This document shows positions 40,704 through 49,459 of a DNA stretch of 64,000 nucleotides, in pieces. The position numbers were made by a program, and so were the translations under genes. Every line of letters begins with the position of its first letter. Positions within the stretch are counted from its first letter, which is position 1. The notes below the pieces were generated by a model. It was not told where the DNA came from, did not search any database, and worked only from the letters and a program-made list of their open reading frames with translations. Source of the stretch: Rhodopirellula baltica SH 1 (lineage in GTDB: Bacteria; Planctomycetota; Planctomycetia; Pirellulales; Pirellulaceae); NCBI RefSeq assembly GCF_000196115.1, contig NC_005027.1:4588001-4652000 (forward strand), given 5' to 3'.

Positions 40704-41695
40704 GACAACGACTCCATCGTGGCAGCCGCACGACCTGGCGTTTGGCCTGAAGGATCCCCAGCCATCGTTGACTGCCGCGGGGCTCGCACGTGAGCTTCGA
40801 ACAAACGCTTCAGCGTCACATGACGGCTTTCAATCCATTGCCAATCCGGCGGCAACGCGGCCGGCGACAAATCCGATTGCCGAGGCACCAACAGCGACCA
40901 TTCACCGTCTTCCTGATGCCAGCCCAAACCTGCTTCCACCGGACAATCTCTCCGAGCGTGTTGTGTCGTGATCGTCTCGTCACGCGATCGCAAGATCCAT
41001 TCTTCGTAGCGTTCGTCGACCGCCATCATCGGCATGGATTCAATCAGTTTGCCCTGATGCATGATCGCGACCTGATCACACACCCGACTGACCTCGTCGA
41101 GCAAGTGGCTGCTGAAGATCACGGTCCGGCCTTCCAAGCTGACCGTTCGAATGATCGCTTGCAAAATGTCATCGCGAGCGATCGGGTCCAGCCCGCTGCC
41201 GGGTTCATCCAAAACCAACAGATCCGGCTTGTGAGCGATCGCGGCAATCAAACCCGCTCGTGCTCGACCGCCCTTGGAGAGCGATCGAAGCTTGGTATCC
41301 GGTGCCAACTCAAACCATTCACACAGCTCCGCCGCGTACGCTCGATCCCAAGCCGGATAAATCGCTTCGCAAAACTGGGTCAGATCACGAACTCGCATCC
41401 AAGTCGGCAAGCTGTCTTCTTCAGAAAGGTACCCAATTCGCCGCATCACTTTTTCGCGATCGGTGATCGGGTTGCATCCCAGCACGCGGACCTTGCCGAC
41501 TCGCGGTTGATGCAACCCCAACAAGTGACGCAGCAAAGTGGTCTTGCCGGCGCCATTGAGCCCCAACAACCCAAACACGGTTCCCTGCGGGATCTTCAGC
41601 GAAACATCGTTGAGTGCTTCCGTCCGGCCAAATCGTTGACTCAGATTCTCAACCACCACGGCATCTTGCACCGACGACTCTTGAACAGCGTTCAT
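40700..41695 (-). CDS. ABC transporter ATP-binding protein
   Basis: The 331-residue ATPase has Walker A GLNGAGKTTL, a Q-loop in IGYLSEEDSLP, signature LSKGGRARAG (in place of LSGGQ), Walker B LLVLDEPGSGLDP and switch His in VIFSSHLLDE. The C-terminal ~80 residues are an extra domain, as in drug or lipid exporters of the CcmA/YtrB group. Its start overlaps gntR by four bases and its end overlaps the permease by four bases. Confidence 0.92.
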   Translation of the reverse strand: MNAVQESSVQDAVVVENLSQRFGRTEALNDVSLKIPQGTVFGLLGLNGAGKTTLLRHLLGLHQPRVGKVRVLGCNPITDREKVMRRIGYLSEEDSLPTWMRVRDLTQFCEAIYPAWDRAYAAELCEWFELAPDTKLRSLSKGGRARAGLIAAIAHKPDLLVLDEPGSGLDPIARDDILQAIIRTVSLEGRTVIFSSHLLDEVSRVCDQVAIMHQGKLIESMPMMAVDERYEEWILRSRDETITTQHARRDCPVEAGLGWHQEDGEWSLLVPRQSDLSPAALPPDWQWIESRHVTLKRLFEAHVRAPRQSTMAGDPSGQTPGRAAATMESLS

Positions 41696-42087
41696 GACGT
41701 TTCTCCCCGTTTGCGTTGCAACTCTTCATCGCGACGGAGAATCCATTGCGACAATTCTTTGGCATCCACGCCCAGCCCTTGCGAGAGCACGAGCAATTGA
41801 TCGATCGCGGGCTCGATCGCCTCCCGCTTTCCTTTCGCGGACATCGACGTTGGCGATGACGAGACAAACGTGCCTCGGGTGCGACGTTTCTCGACCAAGC
41901 CCGCTTGTTCGAGTTCGCGATAAGCTCGCGCGATGGTGTTCGGATTGACGCGCAATTGCTCCGCCAACGTTCGAATGGCGGGCATCTCGTCTCCACCAGA
42001 AAGCTGCCCCGACAGAATTCGATGTCGAATCTGCTGGACCACCTGTTGGTAAAGCGGCACGCCGTCGTCGGATAAATGAATCTTCAC
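41692..42087 (-). CDS. GntR-family regulator, YtrA subfamily
   Basis: The 131-residue protein is a winged-helix GntR repressor: PLYQQVVQQIRHRILSGQL, RTLAEQLRVNPNTIARAY and the wing GLVEKRRTRGTFV. The short C-terminal tail of ~50 residues identifies the YtrA subfamily, which controls adjacent ABC transporter genes. It heads the operon. A palindrome directly upstream (42098-42119) is the likely operator, so the operon is probably autoregulated. Confidence 0.92.
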   Translation of the reverse strand: MKIHLSDDGVPLYQQVVQQIRHRILSGQLSGGDEMPAIRTLAEQLRVNPNTIARAYRELEQAGLVEKRRTRGTFVSSSPTSMSAKGKREAIEPAIDQLLVLSQGLGVDAKELSQWILRRDEELQRKRGETS

Positions 42088-42097
42088 AACTGACCCC

Positions 42098-42119
42098 TTG
42101 TGTTAACGCATTAATACAA
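42098..42119 (-). promoter_or_regulatory. Likely GntR operator
   Basis: TTGTGTTAA-CGCA-TTAATACAA is a near-perfect inverted repeat (one mismatch in nine) lying 10 bases upstream of the gntR start. Its AT-rich arms contain GTATTAA-like half-sites typical of YtrA operators. Confidence 0.7.
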
Positions 42120-42426
<307 letters not shown>

Positions 42427-42999
42427 ATGAGCAATTCCATCCCCTTTTCGAAACGCGTTTTTCAGTGCGTCGACCACATGGTGGTTCACGGCGGAGACGC
42501 GGTCGCTGGCCTGATCGACCTGACGTCGACTCGGATGGTGCGGTTTGCCACGACAATCACGCGGAACCAGCACGACGCCGAAGACGCGGTGCAAACGGTG
42601 CTGGTGAAAGTCGCTGAGCGGCCACGATTGGTTCGCGATGCCGATCAACCGTGGAATTACTTGCTGCGAATGGTCCGCAACGAATCGCTCCTGATCACGC
42701 GACGCAAATCTCGCTGGAGCTTGGTCGACAACCTGACGGACCTGCTGACCGTTCGGCGAGTCGATGAACTGGAACAAGAAGAAACGGTCCGAGAGGTTTG
42801 GCGAGCCCTTCGCAAATTGCCCACCGAACAGAGCGAAGTGATCGTGCTGAAAATCTGGGAACAAATGACGTTCCTCGAAATCGCTGACGTCCTGGAGATC
42901 ACTCCTGGCACATCAGCCAGTCGTTATCGCTATGGGATGCAAAAGATGACGCAGCTCTTACGCGGCGACGTCGAATCGGAGGTGCCCACGCATGGCTGA
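42427..42999 (+). CDS. ECF-type RNA polymerase sigma factor
   Basis: The 190-residue protein has sigma region 2 (VRFATTITRNQHDAEDAVQTVLVKV, PWNYLLRMVRNESLL) and region 4 (LPTEQSEVIVLKIWEQMTF with the HTH IADVLEITPGTSASRY). It lacks other sigma domains, so it is ECF-like and should direct polymerase to a small regulon, probably including its own operon. The ATG at 42427 is chosen; 42397 is possible. The frame also stays open upstream through the repeat array. The next gene starts eight bases before this one ends. Confidence 0.85.
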   Translation: MSNSIPFSKRVFQCVDHMVVHGGDAVAGLIDLTSTRMVRFATTITRNQHDAEDAVQTVLVKVAERPRLVRDADQPWNYLLRMVRNESLLITRRKSRWSLVDNLTDLLTVRRVDELEQEETVREVWRALRKLPTEQSEVIVLKIWEQMTFLEIADVLEITPGTSASRYRYGMQKMTQLLRGDVESEVPTHG

Positions 43000-43468
43000 T
43001 CGCAACTCATTCCCGAACGACCGCTCATCTGATCCAGGCGGCGAATACAACCGACCCAACCACGGCTACGAATTGGACAACTGGAAACTTCAAAACGGCG
43101 ATTCCGTCGAGGACTTGATTCGCAACGCGGGTCGCTACGTACGCCCATCGTCCGAACTTCGTCCACGAGTCCTTGAATCCGTTCGCCATCAAAACCAAAC
43201 ACGCAAACAAACCGGCGGAGCACTCGGAATGCTCGGCTTGGGAATGGCTGCCATGCTGTCGTTTGTTTGGGTTGGCCAATCGATGCAATCCATCGCACCG
43301 CTTCCGCGAGTGACCAGTGATGAAGTGGAACAAGAAGCAATGCTGCGATCATCGCTGACCAATCAATCGCTGGATTGGGCGTTGATGGAAGTGATGGATC
43401 AACGGCGCCCATCCAAACAAAACCGTACAAACGCCGATCCCACCGCAGATTCGGGACGCCAACGATGA
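42992..43468 (+). CDS. Single-TM protein, possible anti-sigma factor
   Basis: The 158-residue protein overlaps the sigma gene. It has a polar N-terminal half (DSVEDLIRNAGRYVRPSSELRP), one TM (LGMLGLGMAAMLSFVWVG) and a short outside tail. The position directly after an ECF sigma gene and the topology fit a membrane anti-sigma factor, but the zinc-binding HxxxCxxC motif is absent. The role is therefore inferred from context only. Confidence 0.7.
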   Translation: MADRNSFPNDRSSDPGGEYNRPNHGYELDNWKLQNGDSVEDLIRNAGRYVRPSSELRPRVLESVRHQNQTRKQTGGALGMLGLGMAAMLSFVWVGQSMQSIAPLPRVTSDEVEQEAMLRSSLTNQSLDWALMEVMDQRRPSKQNRTNADPTADSGRQR

Positions 43469-44673
43469 GCGACCCAACCTCTTCGTCGTCGCCAACTTCC
43501 GATCCTCCATCCAACGTCTTCCATGACGGTCTCGCCGCCGCGGTGATGGCTCGCGTCCCCATCCATCTGGGAAACGGCGGCAGCGTCAACGGAATACTGA
43601 CGCTCGACAAAGTCGAACTGCTGAAACGCCAACCCGCAGCAGAATGGCCGACCCGCTACCGTGCCGCTCGAGAAGTGTTCGATCGCACCGGAAACATGCA
43701 GATCATCTTGGATGGTTTGACCCACGACACACGGTCCGAGAAAAAGCTCTCTCGTTTGCTGTGGGGCTCATGCATTTACCTGCTGACTCTGGCGGTGATC
43801 GGCTACCTGGGTTTGACATTCTTCACGTACTTCATCGGCCCCAGCGTCAACGCTCTGCGTGCCGATATGCAATTGGTTCCCTCCACCCCGCAAGCTCCAC
43901 ATTCAGATCCGATCGTGGATTTGCTGCCCAGCGTGCTGGCCGTTGCTCCCTTTGTCCTGCTCGGCATCTGCTTGCTGATCTGGATCACCGGTGGTGTCTC
44001 ACGCTGGGCCGCTCGACTGGGAGGCTCAGCCTTCATTCGTGACAACGCATCAGCCGTTGCGATGCGATTGATCGCCGCGATGGCCAAGACCAATGTGCCA
44101 GCCGAAGAAGCCGTGAATCTGAGCTGCGACCTTCTCGACAGTGCTCCAGACACTCGCAACCAAGTGCAAACCACGCTTCGCGGCCGTGTTCTCAACGCTT
44201 CCTCCGAAACCACGTTGCTGCGACTGGGATCTCACTTCCAAACAAGTGCCGCCAATCGCATGAGCGTGCTGAAAGTCGTGCTTCCAATTGTGCTGACGGC
44301 TTTGATCGGCGGCACTGGAGTGATGGCATACAGCTTTGCCTTGTTCAATCCGCTGGTGTCATTGATCCACGACCTCTCCAAGCCCACTCGGGACCTTCCC
44401 GCTGGCAACCTGCCGAAAACGCTCGCTCCAACGCCGCCCGCTGCACCTCAACCCATTGCGCGAAACACAAACGATCTAAATGAGGTGGGCTCGTTCGTTG
44501 GTGCAGTCTCACCCCGGCATACGAACGTGTTCGCAAGGGAGCTTCCCGGATCTGAGCTTCCCGGATCACAACGCGAGCAAGGCGACCGTACGATGGACTT
44601 CCAAGTCCGTCGACCACAACGGGCCAACACCCCGGTGACGAAAGCTTTCGTCCAGCCAGGAGTGACATCATGA
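43465..44673 (+). CDS. Membrane protein, divergent GspF-like
   Basis: The ATG overlaps the previous stop (ATGA). The 402-residue protein has three TM regions (YLLTLAVIGYLGLTFFTYFIG; LLPSVLAVAPFVLLGICLLIWI; VLKVVLPIVLTALIGGTGVMAYSF) around cytoplasmic helices, the layout of a T2SF/GspF domain, though the sequence is weakly conserved. The C-terminal ~90 residues are Pro-rich and disordered, with a doubled ELPGS motif. It lies between a sigma/anti-sigma-like pair and clear GspF-like genes, which supports a secretion-platform role. Confidence 0.6.
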   Translation: MSDPTSSSSPTSDPPSNVFHDGLAAAVMARVPIHLGNGGSVNGILTLDKVELLKRQPAAEWPTRYRAAREVFDRTGNMQIILDGLTHDTRSEKKLSRLLWGSCIYLLTLAVIGYLGLTFFTYFIGPSVNALRADMQLVPSTPQAPHSDPIVDLLPSVLAVAPFVLLGICLLIWITGGVSRWAARLGGSAFIRDNASAVAMRLIAAMAKTNVPAEEAVNLSCDLLDSAPDTRNQVQTTLRGRVLNASSETTLLRLGSHFQTSAANRMSVLKVVLPIVLTALIGGTGVMAYSFALFNPLVSLIHDLSKPTRDLPAGNLPKTLAPTPPAAPQPIARNTNDLNEVGSFVGAVSPRHTNVFARELPGSELPGSQREQGDRTMDFQVRRPQRANTPVTKAFVQPGVTS

Positions 44674-45758
44674 ATGACACTCCGGATGAAGAAGTCACGC
44701 CTGAACTGGTTGCCCCCGGAACACCTGGGCTGCAGCACGTTCGGAAACAAATGGAACAACTGCTTTCGCGACGATCCATGATCGCGTTGCAACTGCATCA
44801 AGCCGCTCAACAATCCGTTGGCCACGTGGCTCAGCAGATGGAATTGATGAGCCGCTGGTTCGATCAACCAGTGACCGCGGACGACGTGCTGCATCACCCC
44901 GAAGCACTTGCGATCTGCCAACCGATGCTAGCGGCTCCTCAAGACAACCACTCCGCCGAGGTTGCCGATGAGAAAACCAGACTCGAAGACGCGGTTCGGC
45001 GGTGGGAAAGCACACTGTCGGGCCGGCCAACTCGAAATCGCCTTTGGATCATTCTCGTTTACCCACTGGTTCTCGCCTTCGCCAGCATCGCGATTCTGAT
45101 GATCATCTGCGTGCTGTTGGTACCAGCCTTTGAAGAGATGATGGACGAATTCGGCTTGGAATTGCCGTGGGCAACCGAAGTGGTTTTCGCGATTTCTCAC
45201 TTCACTCGCGACTATGGCCTGGTGTTGCTGACCAGCGTCATCTTGGTTTTCCTGGCCGTGCAGTTGATTCGCTATCGCTCTCGCCGGATCGGTCAACACC
45301 CGCCGTGGGTTCGACTGGGTCGTCGCCTATTCACACCCGCCAGATTGGTTTGGGCATCGTGGGCGGAGCATGTTGCGATGTTGCTGGACGTCGGCTTAAC
45401 GCGCCGAGAGGCCTACCAGATCGCTGGTGAGAGCAGTTCATCCGGATGGATGTCGAATCTCAGCGCAGGATGCGTTCAATCAATCGACGACGGTCGAACA
45501 CCTTTAACAGGACCGACACACTTCCACGGCAAACCGTGCCATCTGATGGTGCACGCCGTGCAAACCGAACCGGTTCAACAGCAATCCGACTGCATGCGAG
45601 ATGTCGCCGCCATCTATCGCGATCGCGAACGACACCGACGCCGCGACGTTTTGATATGGGTATCGCCAATGATCGTCTGCATGCTGGGGATGACCATTGG
45701 CTGGGTGATGGTCGCGCTCTTCATGCCCCTCGTGCAACTCATCAGTGGATTGACATGA
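44670..45758 (+). CDS. GspF/PilC-like inner-membrane platform protein
   Basis: The 362-residue protein carries a T2SF domain with the telltale VPAFEEMMDEFGLELPWATEV after the first TM (LVLAFASIAILMIICVLL), a second TM (YGLVLLTSVILVFLAVQLI) and a third at the C-terminus (PMIVCMLGMTIGWVMVALF). In type II secretion and type IV pili this protein is the membrane base that the ATPase turns. It has one T2SF domain, not two. ATGA overlaps join it to both neighbours. Confidence 0.85.
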   Translation: MNDTPDEEVTPELVAPGTPGLQHVRKQMEQLLSRRSMIALQLHQAAQQSVGHVAQQMELMSRWFDQPVTADDVLHHPEALAICQPMLAAPQDNHSAEVADEKTRLEDAVRRWESTLSGRPTRNRLWIILVYPLVLAFASIAILMIICVLLVPAFEEMMDEFGLELPWATEVVFAISHFTRDYGLVLLTSVILVFLAVQLIRYRSRRIGQHPPWVRLGRRLFTPARLVWASWAEHVAMLLDVGLTRREAYQIAGESSSSGWMSNLSAGCVQSIDDGRTPLTGPTHFHGKPCHLMVHAVQTEPVQQQSDCMRDVAAIYRDRERHRRRDVLIWVSPMIVCMLGMTIGWVMVALFMPLVQLISGLT

Positions 45759-46828
45759 GCACAGCATCCACACAACCGCAGAACAACACACCCGACGGCT
45801 TGCTGGCTCTTTCATCGATCCCGCAACGAGCCCTCGTGCGAACGTTGCTTGTCGCCCATCAAGACCGCGCGAATCCGGCCAAGTGGGTGCATCTTCTCGC
45901 GGCCGAATTTGGCGGCCCCGTTGGAATGCGAATGAACCATTTGGCGATGCTCCTGAAAGCAGGCACGCCCGTCGCGGATGCACTCGAACAAACACCAGGC
46001 ATCTTGGCTCCTTCCGGCTTGATGGCCATTCGCTTGGCAAGCGAAACAGGAACCCTGAGTGAAACCTATGAAGCCTTGATCTCCGACCAGGGACTGGAAT
46101 CGGAATCAACCGACTCCAGTTGGCGGAACCCGCGATCGGAGTTCACCCGTGTGCTGTTCGGATTCATTGTCGCTTGGTTCATCCTGTCATTCATGATGAT
46201 TTTCATCATGCCGACGTTCGAAAAGATGTTCGAAGAGTTTGGCCTGGAACTCCCACCGATCACCATTGCGTTGATCTCAGTCAGCCGACGCGGTGGCGAG
46301 TTCTTCTTTTTTGGCATCGCGATTTTCGCGATGATGCTCCTGGGACGCTTGTTCTTCTTTGGAGAGAAACGCCCGCAACGATTCAATCCGTTTCGATGGC
46401 ACGAACGCTTTGTTCCCCCTGCGGTCAATTTGCTTTCATTGCTCGCCATCGTGGTCGGTTCCGGCCGTCCGATCGCCTCGGGACTCGAAACCCTTTCGAA
46501 GTGTCATCACATTCCCCAAACACGACGTCGACTCGCCGCGTCATGTGAACGGGTGGAGCGAGGCGAAGATCCCTGGGCAACGCTGGCCAGCGAAAAAATC
46601 TTGACCACACGAGAATCGCAAGCCCTGTCGGTGGCCGCATCAAGCGATGTCCAAGCCTGGCTGCTGCAATGGCTCGCAGAATCTCGATTCGACCGGCGTT
46701 CGGTTCGTCGTCACCTCCTGACGCAAGCGATCTCGTTGGCCAGTCTGTTTCTGTTGGCCGCTGTTGTGGCTTGGGTTTGCATCGCGATCTTCCTTGTACT
46801 CACCAGCCTGATTGGAGCCCTCGCGTGA
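45755..46828 (+). CDS. GspF/PilC-like inner-membrane platform protein
   Basis: The 357-residue protein is a second T2SF protein. It has an N-terminal cytoplasmic helical part, then AWFILSFMMIFIMPTFEKM and FEEFGLELPPITIALISVS, which nearly repeats the phrase in the previous gene, then TMs at FFFFGIAIFAMMLLGRLFFF and ISLASLFLLAAVVAWVCIAIF. The two may be ancient duplicates that act as a pair. The stop TGA overlaps the next start in TGATG. Confidence 0.85.
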   Translation: MSTASTQPQNNTPDGLLALSSIPQRALVRTLLVAHQDRANPAKWVHLLAAEFGGPVGMRMNHLAMLLKAGTPVADALEQTPGILAPSGLMAIRLASETGTLSETYEALISDQGLESESTDSSWRNPRSEFTRVLFGFIVAWFILSFMMIFIMPTFEKMFEEFGLELPPITIALISVSRRGGEFFFFGIAIFAMMLLGRLFFFGEKRPQRFNPFRWHERFVPPAVNLLSLLAIVVGSGRPIASGLETLSKCHHIPQTRRRLAASCERVERGEDPWATLASEKILTTRESQALSVAASSDVQAWLLQWLAESRFDRRSVRRHLLTQAISLASLFLLAAVVAWVCIAIFLVLTSLIGALA

Positions 46829-47253
46829 TGAACCATCGCTCCACTCGCCGAACGTCACCCTCGCGAAATGCCTTCACGATGATCGAGTTGGTGGTCGCCG
46901 CCTCGATCATGATCGCGTTGATGTCAGTCGTGACGTCGTTGACCTTTCGCATTCACAGGGTCTGGCAAGACACCAATCAACAACGCATCGCGACCTGGGC
47001 GGTGTCCAGCGAACTCGAACGGATCACGTCTCTGCCACTGGATGACATCGCGACCACGCTCGACGAACTCGAGGCATCCGAAGAACTCCGAAACTTATTG
47101 ACCGAACCTGAATGGTCGGGTGACTTGATCGACGATGAACTCGGTCCGCGTGTCGCTCTGCGATTGGATTGGAAACGCCGCCATCCGGGCAAGCCTCTCG
47201 AACTGGTCGGCTGGGTCCTGGACACGACCGCTCAACAGGAGGCATCGCCATGA
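46828..47253 (+). CDS. Pseudopilin-like protein
   Basis: The 141-residue protein has a type IV pilin N-terminus: basic leader NHRSTRRTSPSRNAF, then TMIELVVAASIMIALMSVV with the conserved Glu five residues into the hydrophobic helix. The prepilin peptidase normally cuts after Gly; here the residue is Ala in NAF, which is unusual. The rest is a short globular head. It resembles GspI or GspH in size. Confidence 0.8.
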   Translation: MNHRSTRRTSPSRNAFTMIELVVAASIMIALMSVVTSLTFRIHRVWQDTNQQRIATWAVSSELERITSLPLDDIATTLDELEASEELRNLLTEPEWSGDLIDDELGPRVALRLDWKRRHPGKPLELVGWVLDTTAQQEASP

Positions 47254-47789
47254 ACCGATCTTCCAAACGCCACGCGCACTCCTTGGTTGAACTGATGATC
47301 GTGCTTTCGCTGCTTTCATCACTGATCACTGTTTCCATCGGCTGGATTCACCAATCCATGAAACTCTCCAAACAAATGAATTCCCGGCAAGCTCACCAAA
47401 CCAACCTGACACGTTTGACAAGGATGATTCGGGACGATGCGCGCACCGCCAATGACGCTTCCGTTGACGGCCAAACATTGGAACTGCCATCGCTGCAGGT
47501 CGTGTATCAAGTCGATGGCCCAGTGATCCAGCGAACCGAACAAATCGACGCGAGCACCACGCGAACCGATGTCTTTGAATTGCAACCGGGTTCACGCGTC
47601 ATCTGGAACGACACCGAGCTTCCCAAAGCGATCACGCTGCAGATCAAACGTTCCAGCGGAACTCCCATCCCAAGTCGACTGCCGCAAACAAACGAACCCA
47701 GTGCGACCAACTCGGACACAACCGATCGCAACGATTTGCATTTGCGAATGGAACTGAATCGGTACGCACGATTTGGAGTGAAGCCATGA
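47250..47789 (+). CDS. Pseudopilin-like protein (GspJ-like)
   Basis: The 179-residue protein starts after a strong AGGAGG site nine bases upstream, while overlapping the previous stop. The leader SSKRHAHSLVELMIVLSLLSSL has the pilin helix and conserved Glu but lacks the usual Gly-Phe before the cut site. The head domain is beta-rich (QVVYQVDGPVIQRTEQ), similar in size and order to GspJ. Confidence 0.78.
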   Translation: MNRSSKRHAHSLVELMIVLSLLSSLITVSIGWIHQSMKLSKQMNSRQAHQTNLTRLTRMIRDDARTANDASVDGQTLELPSLQVVYQVDGPVIQRTEQIDASTTRTDVFELQPGSRVIWNDTELPKAITLQIKRSSGTPIPSRLPQTNEPSATNSDTTDRNDLHLRMELNRYARFGVKP

Positions 47790-48415
47790 AACAAACATCC
47801 CCCCTTCACCCGCCCTTCGAAAACGTCAAGCAAACCACCCCCACTCTCCACCCTCCCACAGGAAAGCTCGAGCAAAACAGATTCACTCCCCGGCCTCCCG
47901 CCGGGAGGTTTGAGCGAAGCTCCCTTCCTCTTCACCCTCCCTCTGGGAGGGTCGAGCGAAGCGAGGGGAGGGCCGAGCCTGAACAAAGCCTCCACACCCC
48001 ACACAAACCCCACACCCCACGCGAACCGCGCAAAGGCACAGCCCTGATCTACGTGCTCGTGTGCCTGGGCATTTCGATCTCACTAGTGATGACCTCGCTA
48101 AAAAGCAGCCTGACACACCGTCGGCAAACCAACCATCTGCTTCGAGTGGAACAAACCGATTGGCTGCTCGAAGCCGGATTGGTCCGAGCCCACCGACAAC
48201 TTCGTGAAGACAATGCCTACACCGGAGAAACCTGGTCGGTCAGCGACGCGATTCGCGGTGATGAACCGGCCGAAATCGAAATCGAAGTGACGCGAGACGA
48301 CGCTTCGGAGGATTCCCTGACCATTCGGGTGATAGCTCGATTGGGCCAACAAGATCCCGAGAACCCACGTCGCATCCAGCGGTCCAACACCTGGCAAATC
48401 GCTTCCGAGCTCTAG
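47786..48415 (+). CDS. Pilus accessory protein (PilX/GspK-like) with repeat-derived N-terminal tail
   Basis: The 209-residue protein has a hydrophobic helix at ~84-105 (GTALIYVLVCLGISISLVM) and a small outside domain (LLEAGLVRAHRQLREDNAYTG to the end), like GspK or PilX minor pilins. Residues 1-80 form an unusual Pro-rich tail with four degenerate LHPPxGxxE repeats. Their DNA (47800-47972) is related to a palindromic repeat found between genes elsewhere in this window. The tail therefore looks like a repeat insertion translated in frame. ATGA overlaps the previous gene. Confidence 0.75.
   Translation: MKQTSPLHPPFENVKQTTPTLHPPTGKLEQNRFTPRPPAGRFERSSLPLHPPSGRVERSEGRAEPEQSLHTPHKPHTPREPRKGTALIYVLVCLGISISLVMTSLKSSLTHRRQTNHLLRVEQTDWLLEAGLVRAHRQLREDNAYTGETWSVSDAIRGDEPAEIEIEVTRDDASEDSLTIRVIARLGQQDPENPRRIQRSNTWQIASEL
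47800..47972 (+). repeat. Palindromic repeat units inside a coding sequence, family H
   Basis: Units of ~33-40 bases follow TTCACCCTCCC, a short loop, GGGAGGG and TCGAGCGAAGC. The last one (47931-47972) is complete and includes the tail GAGGGGAGGG. Related copies lie at 54794-54820, 54887-54932 and 54951-55001 (inverted), with decayed ones near 52400. The reading frame is kept open across all units. Confidence 0.65.
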
Positions 48416-48497
48416 CCGACCACGACACTCACCTGATCTCAATCCATTGCTCCACCGACCTTTTCAACCGGCCCCACCTCGAACCCAGGAATCTATC

Positions 48498-49355
48498 ATG
48501 GCAACGAAATTCCCTCCCTCGTCACGGCGTGCATTCACGCTGGTCGAACTCTTGGTGGTGATCGCCATCATCGGCGTCTTGGTCGGTTTGCTGTTGCCGG
48601 CGGTGCAAGCCGCACGGGAAGCGGCGCGGCGGATGAGTTGTTCCAACAACATCGCTCAGCTCACCTTGGCGACTCACAACTACGAATTCTCGATGGAGCA
48701 CTTGCCGCCGGGAACCACCAACCCAACCGGTCCGATCGTCAACACGCCCAACGGCGAGCACATCAGCTTCCTGGTTCGCTTGCTGCCTTACATCGAACAG
48801 CAGGGTACCGCCGACGACTTTGATTTGACCGCCAGCGTCTATGCTCCGGCCAATGCAAAAGTTCGCGCGTATCAGATCTCCGCGTTCTTGTGCCCATCGT
48901 TTCCATTCGGAACCAACGACGAAAAGACGGCTGGACTTTCCAACTACGCCGGCTGCCATCACGACGTGGAAGCTTCGATCGACGAAGACAACAACGGACT
49001 GCTGTTTCTCAACAGCGAGGTTCGCTACAGCGACATCTATGACGGCAGCAGTCACACGATCCTGATTGGCGAAATGGTTCCCACCGTCAGATCACTTGGA
49101 TGGGCGTCTGGAACACGAAGCACACTACGAAACACCGGCACAATGATCGGTGGTGGCATCCGAGCGATGGGTGCGGCGACCGTGGACGAGAATCCTCCCG
49201 AGTTCGTCGGAGGCTTCGCCAGTGAACATCCCGGCGGCGGCAACTTCGGCTTTGCGGATGGCGCGGTCCGATTCCTATCTCAAAACATCGACCCACAAAT
49301 TTACACCTACCTCGGTCACCGAGCCGACGGAGAATTTGTCGACGAAGAGATGTGA
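48498..49355 (+). CDS. DUF1559 prepilin-like protein
   Basis: The 285-residue protein has the typical planctomycete DUF1559 layout: leader RRAFTLVELLVVIAIIGVLV, helix LLLPAVQAAREAARRMSC, and the C-terminal motif HPGGGNFGFADGAVRF. These proteins resemble pseudopilins (GspG/H) and occur in dozens of copies in planctomycetes; they are probably secreted or membrane-bound and of unknown purpose. The start at 48498 has AGGA eight bases upstream. It is 82 bases after the pilin operon, so it may be a separate transcript. Confidence 0.9.
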   Translation: MATKFPPSSRRAFTLVELLVVIAIIGVLVGLLLPAVQAAREAARRMSCSNNIAQLTLATHNYEFSMEHLPPGTTNPTGPIVNTPNGEHISFLVRLLPYIEQQGTADDFDLTASVYAPANAKVRAYQISAFLCPSFPFGTNDEKTAGLSNYAGCHHDVEASIDEDNNGLLFLNSEVRYSDIYDGSSHTILIGEMVPTVRSLGWASGTRSTLRNTGTMIGGGIRAMGAATVDENPPEFVGGFASEHPGGGNFGFADGAVRFLSQNIDPQIYTYLGHRADGEFVDEEM

Positions 49356-49360
49356 TTGAC

Positions 49361-49439
49361 TGTCGCCCATCGGCTCCGCCCGATGGAGTCATATACTTCG
49401 CACCAACAGTCGCCCATTGGCTCCGTCCAATGGAGTCAC
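49361..49439 (+). repeat. Two REP palindromes upstream of the transposase, family D
   Basis: Copies 49361-49392 and 49408-49439 share GTCGCCCAT, a hairpin and GGAGTCA. The stems are CCATCGG/CCGATGG and CCATTGG/CCAATGG, with loops CTCCGC and CTCCGT. The C-G pair in one is T-A in the other, so the stem is conserved although the sequence differs. Confidence 0.85.
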
Positions 49440-49459
49440 CCCGAACATACAACGACAGC

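Noticed and set aside
42992-43468. Zinc-binding anti-sigma factor
   Set aside because: Position and topology fit, but the HxxxCxxC motif is absent, so I call it only a possible anti-sigma factor.
47786-49355. Complete type II secretion or type IV pilus operon
   Set aside because: No GspE/PilB ATPase, PilT, secretin or prepilin peptidase is found in or beside the cluster.
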